Below are positions 49,801 through 61,268 of a stretch of 64,000 nucleotides of DNA, in pieces. The stretch is from contig NC_088193.1 in NCBI RefSeq assembly GCF_028769735.1, positions 7,529,814-7,593,813 on the forward strand, in the 5' to 3' direction. Origin of the DNA: Zonotrichia leucophrys gambelii (Eukaryota > Chordata > Aves > Passeriformes > Passerellidae). The position numbers were made by a program, and so were the translations under genes. The notes beneath the pieces were generated by a model. That model saw nothing but the letters and a program-made list of their open reading frames with translations, searched no databases and was not told the DNA's origin. The stretch's first letter is position 1; each line of letters starts with the position of its first letter.

Positions 49801-52800
49801 CAGCACCATGCTCAGCTAAATTCCATCTCACCCCCCACCCCCACTCTTTGTCAAAGACTTTACAATTTCAATCTAAGAGGCAAGTCAGCAATACTGGCTA
49901 CCAACCTCTGTACCCCAACCTCCACCCCGAATTTCTCATTATCCTATTTATTCTATTTATTTCCCAGCCATCACATACAAGGGGGTCACTTATAGAAATC
50001 TGATTCCAGAGAGGGCAATGGATTGAAACCTCATTACAGAGAACCTCTGCAAGCAAGATGGGAATATTCCACTTCCTACTCTACACTAAAGTCATAACTG
50101 CAACGTTTTATGTATTTTGTGTACATACTCTGCAAAAGAACAAAATAATATCTAGCTGAACAGTCAGAAGTTAAAATACTAGGAAATAAACAATTTAAAA
50201 ATAAATATGACCAAAAGACTTAGGAAAAAAGATTAGTTATATGTGATTCCTGCATCTTAACCATCACAGATTGCTGTTGTTGTTTTTAAATCATCTTAAA
50301 ACTGGAAGCTGCAGCAGCCTGTTAAGCAGCATTCAAATAATTTAAAGCAGTTTTATAACTAAGTAGTTCTTCCTTGAGCTTCTTTATACCTTTTATATAT
50401 AGATATGAAAGAGTAGTACTTAAACTAAAGAACAAAGAGCTAAGAACTAGAACATCAACTGTCTTATGCTGGGGAGCAATTCTCTAGGAACACTTCTCTG
50501 GCAAAATCTCACTGAGCCAGGTGTAGGCAACTGAGTGCTTGACTTCAGTTAAATATCTGTGTTTTAGATAAAAAAAATAATCAAAATGAAATAACACCTG
50601 GACAGCCCTTGGCAGACAATGCCTCAAAACAAGGATGATGCTGCAAAGTTGAATACATTTTAAATATCAGTCTGGAAATAAAGAGAACACTCATTTACAA
50701 GCCCAGAAATACAACTTTTAGGCAGGAAAATTTCTATACTTTGCTTATAACTCCCTTTAGAACATTCTGCAGTTAATTGTCTCCCCATTATTTGATTCTA
50801 AGTATCAAATATATAACATATGAATTAAAAATACTCCTCAAAGAAAATATCTTCTGACTAACCAGTTTCCTAAACAGCTCAAATAGAGAAAGCCTTTGAA
50901 ATGCCAGCTGAACTTGGGATGATTAGTTTGCCAATAATCAATGCTTTCATATCTGCTGGAGCTTTTAAAACTGAAAGTGTGCTGTGCAAAATCATAACGG
51001 ATGAGCTGCTGGAGGTTTATGTTTGCAGTAATGCAGAGAAACATTTGATTCCGAGGCCTCCGGGCCCCATTCTCCAAGACTCACTTGGTTTTATGAGCAG
51101 CTTGGAGCCTGTGCTGAGCATTTCCAACTCCATTCCACACACACAGAGGGAGGAAAAGGGCGTGTGGAGCCCTCGTTTGTAGCTGCAGATCAGGGAGGAG
51201 GAACTTCATGCAATAAACAAAAATGACTGCAAGCCCCAGAATAAACAAGTATTCACAGTGGGAATAACATCTGATCCAACCCATAATCCCACCTTTGCCC
51301 AAAAGTCAGAGTTTATTTTGATGTCACCAACAGCAGCTGGAAGAAAGCCAGGAAAGAAAGGAAATGTACAGATTTTTTCCCAAGTAATAATTCAAAGTTC
51401 TTTTCTATGAGTTCTGTGTGCCCAGTGCTTCTCTGTGGTCTTTGAACAGAAGTTCTCCTAAAACTTTCAGTGGAAGGAGAAAGCAATGCTAAATTTCACG
51501 ACAATAATGAGAATTCTCCCCTCAATATATATCCTTGTTCTATTTTTTCTGTAATTGAGGACATCCCTTTGCATCATAAACTGCAACCATTGTTTTGCTC
51601 TAACATCCATGGAAAACAAATCATAACTATAACATGCTAAACAGAGACAGGTCTCCAAAGTTATTAATTTAAAAAGTTCATCTTGCTAAGTATTTGCTGC
51701 AAGGCATAAATTATTCTATTTCAAAAGGAGACTTTTAATGCCATGATTTATTCAATGTGATTATAGGGTGAAAAATTCTGAGTCTCCAAAAACACTGCAA
51801 CAAAGTGGACTACTAAAAGCTCCTTCCAATACATACAAACACACATTTCACTAATTTAATAATCTAATAACCTCAGTAAAATCTAGAGACACTCCAGGAT
51901 GCAGCACTAAAGAAGAGTGAGTACAATATTCTGGCTCCATTACCCATTTCCATTTGTGCTTGCCAAATGCACAGGGCCAATTCCAAACAGCAATACACAT
52001 AAAGTAGGCTGTTCTCAGAGGAATTCAAAGAGACAAGTATGCTCTTTTGCAATTCAATAACCCACTTTTTCTCACGCTCAAGTGGTGACCTCCTCTTAAA
52101 TACACAAGTCGCTGAAGAGAAGGTGCAGCCAAAATCCAGCATTTGTCAGATAAAATAATCTATATTTAAAGAGGCAAGGCCAGACAATATAAGCTTCATA
52201 TTTTTGTTCTAATAAAAGGAGAAAGAAGGTGGAAAAATGCAAGTAGTGTTGTGGCCTCAACTCACACAGATGTTCAACATCTCTTGATGAGTAGAGGGAA
52301 AGTCAGCACAGTGGAGTCACTCAAACCTGGCAGGTTCCTGACTGAAGCTCTCCCTTATCACTTGAGCTAGGAATGTTCTGAGATGTCTTCCCGCTCAGAC
52401 TGAACCCAAGCCACTTTTTTCCCCATATGTTATCGTGGTGAAGTCTTTTCTATATAGCTCAACTACAAAACTGAGGAAGAATTCTGAAGTTTCCTATTCA
52501 GAAAAGAAAGGAAATCTATAAATCTTAAAATGTGACAAAGAGGAATAACACGGGGAAAATGCCCTTTTACTCCTAGAAGTGCAGAGCAATGGTATAATTG
52601 ACAAAATGCAATAATATCCTGGTTTACATCCCATTTCAAGCTCAGCATATGCTTCAAGTTAAATCTGTGCCCTCCCCTGAGCCCACGGGGCTGCGCTGAT
52701 GGTTCAGCAGTGTTGGAGCACCTCGTAAATCCAGTGCATCTGCAACTTCCATGAGTAGTGGGAACGAAGCAAATTGTTGCTGAAATGTTTGGCTTTCTGC

Positions 52801-55051
52801 ATCTCCAGAAGTGTGAAGGCTTGTAAAGGGTGCTGAGCAAAACCCACTCACTTGAAAGCTTTCCCTTTCCCATGAAGTCAGCATAGCTCATCCCCAGAGC
52901 TGGAAAGGGCTGAGCCTGGAGCACAGGTTGGGCTGGCCAGATTCTCTTCTGCTGCAAATAAACCAGGCAAAGGATTTTTTAAAATGCACTTTTAAAAACT
53001 AGATGGTCAAATTATTTAACTTGGACACAAACTGGTTTATTAGCAAAGAAAAGAAACTATAAAAAGTCTTTAAATAAAACCGTGTGAGGAAGATACAGCC
53101 CTAAAGTCCTGTTGGTCTTGAATGCAAAATTTCAATGACAGTGATTTTATTTTTTCTGAAATGCTGTCAAAAACATTCTTCCCTATCCCCTCCATGCATT
53201 TTAAAAGTTTTTGAATGTATGAATTATAAGAAAGAACTTGATTAAATGATTCAAAACACTCATTAATGAAAGCTGCAACTAACCTGTCACAAAATGTAAG
53301 TGAATCACCAACAGCTCAACAATAGAAAAACAAGTTGGTTTCAGGTGTGGTTCATGTTGGCTGAAACATCCTGACAGCCACAAAATTACTCCTTCAGACA
53401 GTGAATTAAAAATATCCTTCTTTGACTGGGGTTCATCATCCTAAATAATATTCTACAACACATCCTCCTGGCTTACACAGGAGCCATGAAACAATGACTG
53501 GAACTGTCACTGCTGACACCTGCCTGATCCTCCTCTCTGTTTAAAGCTGACAAGATCTTAACTTAGGAAATTTCAGCTATACCTGATGGCACTGTGCTTT
53601 TCTAAGGCCACAAGTTATCTGGTAGCTCCTTGAAGCTTTTAAGGGAGTAACAAGAAGGGGAAAAAACACCAAAGCACCACAATAAAATCAGTCAGAGGCA
53701 CAGAAAATTAATTTGCTTTTAAAGCTACCTTGAGCCAGGGATTTTTTTCCACTGTATTATTTCAAGCTGTGTCATGTTCATTCCACTAAGTTCTGCAAAA
53801 CTCACATCACAAGGCATATAATGAATGCTTTCTTCTCAAAGGAGAAAAAGACATTTAAAAGCAGTGTGCAGAATTAGTAATGCCAAGGTTGTGGTTTCAA
53901 TCCCTGTATGGACCATTCACTTCAAGCTACACTTCATAATTTGGGTGGGTGCCTTCCAATTCAGAATATTCTGTGATTCTTTGAAAAGTGGTGCTTTAAC
54001 AATTCTACAAAGAAACAACAATGATCATCAACAGCCATGAAAAGTGAAAAAATCCTTTTAAAAATGATCTCCAAAAGGCAGGTAACTATGAAATCCCCTG
54101 GGGGGAGATTAAATAGATAAATAAATTGATAAACAACACTATTTGCAGCATCTTGCTTGCCATGCCAAAGATTTTCTGGTCCTAACACATCTCCATTTAC
54201 ACTTGGGAGTGGTTTTTTCCAAGACTTCAGTGACTGGAACTCCCTCAAAAAGTTTTCCCATGCTGACCTCTATTCCAGTACTTGGGAGACCTTGGAACCA
54301 CTACACTGTGAGTGTTGGTTTTACCAGATGCTGCTGTTTCTTCCTAAATGCTGAACAATTTCAAACCCATTTGAAGTCAGCAGGAGCATAACTGCAGGAA
54401 AGACACAAAGAAGTTAAAGTTAATACCAAACTCAATGCTGCTGCTGCTGGCCCAACATGACAGAAGGAGCTGGAACTTATTTCCTGCACTTCTCACCATG
54501 GTCTGGGGCACTGCTAACCCAGAGAGCTCTGGCAGAGCTGGGTTAAGGAGTGCCAGCATGGGGGAACAGCAAGATCACTCCCTGCAGCTGAAGTAACCTA
54601 ATGGCTCATGGCTTAACACCATAACCAAACAGTGGGGGAGTATCAAACCACTGGGGGAAAGAGTTAAAAATTATATTAAGTAATAAATTTGTAAGTTTTC
54701 TTTTCTTTGTTAAAAGAAAAATACCTGCAACAAACCACAACTACTAATCACCTAATATAAATTCTAAAAATAAGTCTACCCAGAGTTAAAGAAAAAACAA
54801 AAACTACCACAGATGCAGAAGAAATGAGACAGATGGTGACTCTTACAGAGGAGAACATTCGTGCTGAACAAACATAAATATGTTTTTGGTCAATAATATT
54901 TAAACTGTCAGAAACAGCACAGTTAAAGATTACTTATTCAAAGATTCAACCCCCTCTATTGTCCCTACAATTCTGTAATTCAGAAATATTGTTGATAACA
55001 TTCAGAAGACAGATACACTCAACAGGTAAATCATGTTTAAAGGCCACTCAC
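37829..55051. other. No gene recognised; long AT-rich region
   Basis: Several short segments have good splice sites at both ends, for example 42810-42856 (+) and 45502-45547 (+), but such pairs are expected by chance. Segments near 43130-43330, 48210-48330 and 50890-51080 look more constrained than their surroundings and are reported as possible conserved noncoding elements. No repeat family was recognised apart from simple A- and T-rich runs. Confidence 0.45.
45502..45547 (+). CDS. Possible 46 bp exon (low confidence)
   Basis: The acceptor ctcccttattatctcactgttag is strong and the donor TGCT|gtaagt is good. Only one frame is open: QIDNYKILTSSNQTC, which looks like protein. The opposite strand also carries an open frame with a possible acceptor here. 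It is too short to separate from chance and was not linked by phase to any firm neighbour. Confidence 0.18.
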
Positions 55052-55146
55052 CTTGATAGGTGTCTGCTCAGCAACAGCAATTCTTTAACATATTTTGCAT
55101 TTAAAATAGTGATTGTACACACAGGGGTGTCATGGTACAGACCAGG
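55052..55146 (-). CDS. Candidate internal exon (low confidence)
   Basis: On the minus strand cacatgccctgctcagttccag is followed by 95 bp and the strong donor TCAAG|gtgagt. One frame is open from phase 0 to phase 2 with a plausible peptide including YHDTPVCTITILNAKYVKEL. The other frames close. I do not recognise the family. A + strand ATG frame also spans the site but lacks splice sites of similar quality. Confidence 0.3.
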
Positions 55147-58100
55147 CTGGAACTGAGCAGGGCATGTGCAGGATTGGTGCACCCAAAACTCTCCCATTTC
55201 ATCACCTATGAAAACACACTGCTCAGCTCTTCAAAGGACAGCAGCACAAATCCACTCAGAGTTAACCAGAAGAGATTCTGAGATTTGCACAAGAAATTTT
55301 TTAAAAAGCAAAACCCAAACAGTTGCCTCAATTCTACACTGCACACCTGCCCCTCTAAAGCTGGCAATATAAAGTAGCAGCCCTATATTTTTAATTATCG
55401 TAAAATAAAATTGCTTCAATAAAAGCACTTCAGAAATCTCTATTTGAACTTGATTAAAAAACAACCCAGCCACAGGCAAGTGATTTATTTGTTCAGAAGC
55501 TGATTGTGGAGCATGTTGTAGAAACACTTTACATGGGTCTCAATTGGTCAGTCTTGCTATAAATTAAGAATATCAGATGAAAACCAGTTTATCTTTTGGC
55601 TAAATGGGAAGTTATTAAGGAAATTTTTCTCGTCAGCCATTCGCTTTTCCTGCTCCTCTTGCTTCAAAGTAATATTTGGGGCTATTTAAAGCAACAGTGA
55701 GTTTGAGGAGATGTCAAAGCCCCACACATCAAAGGACACACAAACATTACTGCTCTGTCAACATTTCCTCCAAAGGACGGACATCAAGGCTGAGGAAAGG
55801 TTTATTAATGCCACTTCAGAGAGATTCATCCCCACTTCCAAAACATGGCCATTTAATCTCCTCTTTTTACACTAGGACGAGAAAAAAAGCGCAACCTAAA
55901 AATATTCTAATAACATGGCTAAAGAAATAAATTATTTGAAATTAAAAATAACATTAAATTCATTTGACAACCCTTTTTTTTTAACCTTCAAAAAGGTTTC
56001 TTTTCAGAACCTTAGGAAAATGTTCAAATTCAGCCTTCAGGTTCTGCTGAAGCAAAGCAGCACAATCTGCAGTTTTACAAAAAAATATCTCGAGGGAAGC
56101 GAATGAGACACCTCCGCCACACTTTAGCAAAACACACAGAATCTGATACATCCTGAAAAATGTAACAGCAGTGAAGGAAAGGCAGGGACAGAGGCCCAGG
56201 GCTGCAGCACCCAGCTGGGTCACAGCTGTGCCCCAGGGTTGAGGAACACTATGGAGTCAGAACTGAAACTCCAGGAAACTGGCTTTGCAAGAAGGTACCA
56301 ATGGAGCTGGGTCTGCTGAACCTCAAACACATTTCTTTCCTGCTGACACCTTAAATTGGCTTGTCCATTGGCTTGGAGGCAGCTGGAGCCTTGATGAAAT
56401 CCCCTCCTCATGGACATACACTGCCTACAGAAAGCCGGGGCTTTGGGCACTGGCACACCTGGATGTTGTAATGATCTCCCTGCTGTGGGGCAGAACTCCC
56501 AGCTGAGGGTCAGCAGGGTCCCCGTGGCATTCACACCACAAAGCCGTTCCTTCAACACCAGCAGCACTGAGATCCAGGCCCCTGCGGCCACTGGCAGGCG
56601 GATTCTCCCTCTTTTTGGAATGGCTGAGCTGTGAGCACAAGATCTCTTCCATTTGCTGTGTCCTTTTCCACCTCCGCTGAATTCCAGGATCCTGCAGAGA
56701 ACATCTACAGACAGGACAAGGAGCAGACTACCAGACTGATGACACTTCCAATATTCCTTCAGGCAGAGAACTCTTTGATACCACAATCAGCTGATTTCCT
56801 ATGGCACCAGGTTTTTAAGCACATAACTTTCAGTATGCAGGTAACACACAGTTACCTCAAAGCACTGACAATCTCCCTAATTACCAACAACAGGTGTCAT
56901 TTGGCAAACTTAGGCCAGCACAAAGTCCCACTGGGAGAGAAGGGGAACATGTAAGGCGTGCTGCTTTATGTCTCCATGAAGGCATGCACTTGTGTTTACA
57001 TTTTAAGCTTATTTAAATGTATGGCCTCTGTAAGCAAAACCAGCTCCCATTTAAACGCTTTCACAAGGATGTTTTATCTGCTTAAGAAGGCCTCCAAACG
57101 TTGTCTTCTGTATTTTAAGCATCAGACTAGATACCTACATTGCCTCCTCCTTACTGTACAGTTCTGACATCCTTAATCTCTTCTGCATCTTATAAACACT
57201 GGCTTGAAGAAACAAACTTCTAAATGACAAATCCACACAGATTTTTCTGTTTAGAATTTCTTAATCTTTGCAAAGCTTCCAATAAGTAGAGAATACTTTT
57301 TTCTGTTGTGTGAAAGAGCCTCACACCACAAAGAACTTAATAATCTAAGTAAAAACCCCTTTCCTTTACATGCTGCTTACCATTTACATTGAAAATATTT
57401 CAAATACCAACATTTTGCATCCTGGAATGAGATTCTCTATATGTATAGCTGGGATAGAGTGGAAACACAGGAAGCTGATGGAGGCTGGACCTTTACTTCA
57501 AAACTTTCAACCACCTTAATATTTAAGCAGCAGCTGTAGTAGTCTCTACAGTTTTATTGCTTAGAGCTTTGACCGCCATTTCCTTATGACTCAGGGAAAA
57601 AAAGGAAAAGAAACAGGCAGAGTTGTATAGGTGAGGAATGGGGGAGGAGAAACTTTTATTGCTTTCTCTCTGCAGGAATGTTCACAAGGTGACTGATTGC
57701 TCCGAGGGAAGTGGCACAGATCCTGACACTGTTTTATGAGGATGTAGACCCACACTTCAATCAGAATGTTCACAGTGAGACTCCAGGAGCCGAAAGTAGA
57801 AGTGGAGCAGAGGAAACGTTCTCAAAGTGTTTGTATACATTCCTAATTTCTCTTTCTGTAAAATTGCAGCCTCTGCTAGAGAAATGACACTAATATAAGC
57901 CAGAGAGATGGAAACAAGCTCAGAAAAACACAAACCATTCTACATCTCCCTGTATATTTCAGGTCCTCTTTTCATGTCTCTTCTGTGTAAATCTACACTT
58001 GAGAATTTGTTTCACTTTTGTTCATGTTCTTAAGATATGCGGTTCTGCATATAAAAAAACTTTAAGTATTTGTTGAAAAAGCAATAATACAAAAGCAAAT

Positions 58101-58370
58101 AAACATCTTTAGTATCTTCACTCAATACCTACACAGGCCCAGCTGAAAGAAAGCAAACCTACCAGCAACTTCCATGGTATCAAAAGCTGGCCCTGAAAAG
58201 CCGAGAGCATTTTTCTCCCCTTGATGCCTTTTTATTTCAATATCTCCCACCAGGGCAAAAAGGACTGATGTACTCTTCCAGAAACTCCATCATCTCAAAG
58301 CTCCATTTCCCAAGTTTTAAGATAATAATTTTGTCCCCTATTACTTTTTTCTTCTTCCTCTACAAACCAG

Positions 58371-58575
58371 ATTTTTAACAAAAAAATGGAACCTCTTGAT
58401 ATCATTTCTTCATCTTCACTAACACCTTTTCAAAAGTTTGCTACTCCGGGGGAGAAGCAGGATGACTTGGAAAGAAGATGTTACACCAGGCTGTATAAGC
58501 ATTTTTTACAGTCCAGTAATTGGCCTGGCTTCCATTTCCACATCATAGCAAGGTCTGAGACCTTGGAGGCTACAG
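58371..58575 (+). CDS. Candidate internal exon (205 bp)
   Basis: A long pyrimidine tract and acceptor (ttcttcttcctctacaaaccag) precede a frame open in phase 0 for 68 codons, ending at CAG|gtaaaa in phase 1. The peptide starts IFNKKMEPLDIISSSSLTPF and later contains GEKQDDLERRCYTRLYKHFL. This is a believable mix, with a Ser-rich beginning and a charged, possibly helical centre. The length is typical of a vertebrate internal exon. Its end phase does not match the start of the better candidate at 61146-61268, so at least one exon would have to lie between them if both belong to one gene. Confidence 0.35.
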
Positions 58576-59074
58576 GTAAAAAGCTACGAGATTTACAAGT
58601 GCTTGATGCTACTGAGACCCTCAGCCCTTGAAACTCTAAAATCTATTTATAGAATAAAAACAAGGAAGAAAACAGTCACAAACAGATGGGACAAGCTGAA
58701 TAAAAGGAAGGTGTAAATTGACTTGGCCAGGGCAATGTTGGAAGATGTCTACAAGTATTTAATAGAGTTAAATGTTTAAAAAAGAAAATCATTTCCCTCT
58801 AAGTTCAGACTCTGAGGTGGTAAATAGCACCGTATGCCACACCATATGTCAGTCAGCAAACAACCTTCACAAATCAGCTCTCAAAAACCATTCTCTCAAT
58901 CCTCTGGATTTCCCCACAAGCAGGAACAAGCAGTGACACAAGAAAATCCACGCACTGTCCGTGCATTAATCCTTTCAAAGATCAGGCAAATACAGGGCAG
59001 GATTTCAGTGCTCAGGTATCAATTCACTCTACAAAGAACCAGCGCCACTGATGCGAGCAGAGCTAAGACCACGC

Positions 59075-59694
59075 TGTCCTAGGGTGACATCATAATGCTT
59101 GTATCCCCATTCATGTGCTCTGTTTATGCTGGATATTATGTTCTGTGCCTTTAAGATTGTCTCTGAAGAGTGAAAGTTCTGTTTGGGTTTTCCTATCAGC
59201 CTGGTAGGACACAGAGACACTAGCTAGTGCAGCTTTTGCTTTTTCTGCTTCTGCTTTTCGCTTTGCTCTCTCTCTCGCTCTTGCTTCTGCTTGCATTTGC
59301 TCCTGCTCATTAGTTAGTTTAGCTAAACAGTCCAAATTTCTTCCTGGGCTGTTTCCTTTTTTTGACCATCCTGAACCTGCTCTGGACTGGGACCTGGGAA
59401 CACCGAGAGTTTGCACCTTGTGGCTGCAGCAGCTGCCCCAGCGCCGGAGGGACTGAGAACAGAGCGACCACCCCAGAGAGACTTTCTGAATTTGTCATCT
59501 TTTTCAGAGTGGTGTCATCTGGTATTGTTCATTTTGTGTGCTGGGGGTGCTGTGCCTGTTCAATAAACAGGTTCTTTCCACTTCTCTCCAAAGAATCCTT
59601 CCCAAACCAGCTGTGGGGAGGGGCTGTGGGGGTTTGCTTTCTGGAGGGGCCTCCCTTTGGAAATTCTCTACCAAATTTGCCCTAAACCAGGACA
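59075..59694 (+). mobile_element. Solo LTR of an endogenous retrovirus
   Basis: 620 bp with inverted ends: it starts tgtcctagggtgac and ends aaaccaggaca (TGTCCT...AGGACA). The flanking 5-mers are cacgc (59070-59074) and cacac (59695-59699), a 4/5 match. AATAAA at 59562-59567 is followed by GT-rich sequence (ctgtggggaggggctgtggg), as expected for the polyadenylation region. A CTTTTG/CTCT-rich stretch lies at about 59235-59310. No internal viral sequence or second LTR is next to it. The sequence resembles a widespread songbird LTR family. An antisense frame of 101 codons rich in Lys, Glu, Ala and Arg (59111-59416) comes from the CTTTTG-rich stretch and is not a gene. Confidence 0.88.
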
Positions 59695-61145
59695 CACACT
59701 CACTGAACCCTCACACTACTCCCATTGGAAACAAAGACTATTTCTGTGTTAAGTGACAAGAACAACCCAAGTTCTTTGGAGCTTCTGGTCTGTTGGACTT
59801 GCTGAGCTCAAGAGCTGCTGAACCAACTTGAGGAAATCCAGAGAGCGCTACCCTGAGTTTTACAAGGCCTGCAGGATGGATCTGAATGCCACACAGATTA
59901 GTCTGATTTAGAAAATGCAGCATTTGGGGAAAGAACAAGTTGGCGATTAATTTATTTAGGAAAATTAAATATAACAGCGAAAACTTTCAAATCTACATAC
60001 ACTGTCTAGCCCTTTATATACAGCACTTTGTACAGCAATGTGCTAATAAAATTTCAGGCAAGAATTAAAAGGCTTAGAAGTAAATACTTTAACTCATCTA
60101 TCCATGCCTATGAATTAACACATCAAATACCTCCATCTTCATTTCTCAAAGTCCTTATTGGGTAGGTAAACTATCAGCAATGCTAATGAGGAAAGAGATT
60201 TTTCTTCAATTTAAAAAGGAATGAGTGTCACCAGTCCCAGAAGCTGGCTCTGGTGTGCAGCACGAGGAATGCCTTGCTGGGAGGGAAGAAAAGACCTTTC
60301 CCAGGAGACACACACGAGAGTGCAGGAGCACTACACGTGCATGCACACAATTAGGGCCAGAAATTAGTTAAAGGAGGCATGAAAACCGTACAACAAACAA
60401 CTCCTGGGCCTTACTGTCATCTCACTGAAACTGCTATGTGCATAAATAGCTTTAAAAACTTGTGAAAGGTAGGCAAGTTAAATAATTGCAGTCATTTTTA
60501 ACCAGAAGCATTTCAGCAGTGTGTGCTTCAGAAAGGCAGATCTCTGCCTGTCCCAAAGCTATGCCGTGGGATTTCACTTATCCATTATCAGCCACAGCTG
60601 GTCCAGAACCATGTGTTGTTCAGCAACCAAAACCCTTCCTATTGTCATAGTACCTGGGAAACTAAAATACACAAATTCTTTTCCAACTTGTTTGTTGATG
60701 TTTAATTTATCCCTCTGAGCACCTCTAAGAAGCCTCCAGAAATGAAATTACAAAGTCAGAGAAGGAAGATCTAGAGAAGATTTTACCTCTCATGCATTGT
60801 ATGGGTTATGGGGTTGCAGTTCTGTAACGAGGATATATTCTGCCCTCTGTTAAATCACAATTTGATGCTCTGATGTATCAAAAATGTGGAAGAACAGCAC
60901 GCATAAGCCCAACAGAGTAAAACACATTATTTTCAGAATTTTTTTAATAAAAATTTCAACAGTATTTAGAACAGAAATTAGACTTGATAGTTCAGAACCC
61001 TTGAAACTTCTCACAGCTTTTCCATTTGGACATTTTATTTGCACCTTGCATTCAAAACAAAATGCAGTATCAATATGGATCCTTGAGTCAGCCTAAGTCA
61101 CTGCATTTCTAATGAATTTTAAAAAGACATTTAAACACTTTACAG

Positions 61146-61268
61146 ATTTCTCCTGGGAACCCATGGGGCACACAATTGGCTCAGCAGGGGATGCTGAAAA
61201 GACCTTCACCCCAGGAGCGGCGGGAGCATCGTCCTGCCAGCTTTCTCCAGGATGACAAGGTCACCCGG
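61146..61268 (+). CDS. Candidate internal exon of an unidentified gene (best supported)
   Basis: The acceptor acatttaaacactttacag and the donor CCCGG|gtaagt bound 123 bp that is open in phase 0 for exactly 41 codons and so symmetrical (0-0). The exon is much more GC-rich and CpG-rich than the AT-rich DNA on either side; codons CGG CGG GAG CAT CGT lie in the middle. The peptide is hydrophilic and protein-like, including GMLKRPSPQERREHRPASFL and DDKVTR. It reads like a disordered Ser/Pro/Arg segment of a cytoplasmic or scaffold protein, possibly alternatively spliced because it keeps the frame if skipped. A second tandem acceptor (ctcagcag, at about 61180) could give a shorter form in the same frame. 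No family is recognised. Confidence 0.5.

Noticed and set aside
52463..52957. 164-codon minus frame
   Set aside because: High Cys, His and Trp, no splice sites, no recognisable domain.
56220..56786. 188-codon minus frame
   Set aside because: Longest minus ATG frame here but Cys/Trp-rich with no domain, promoter or splice support.
59111..59416. Lys/Glu/Ala/Arg-rich minus frame resembling a coiled coil
   Set aside because: It is the antisense of the CTTTTG/CTCT-rich part of the solo LTR; low-complexity artefact.
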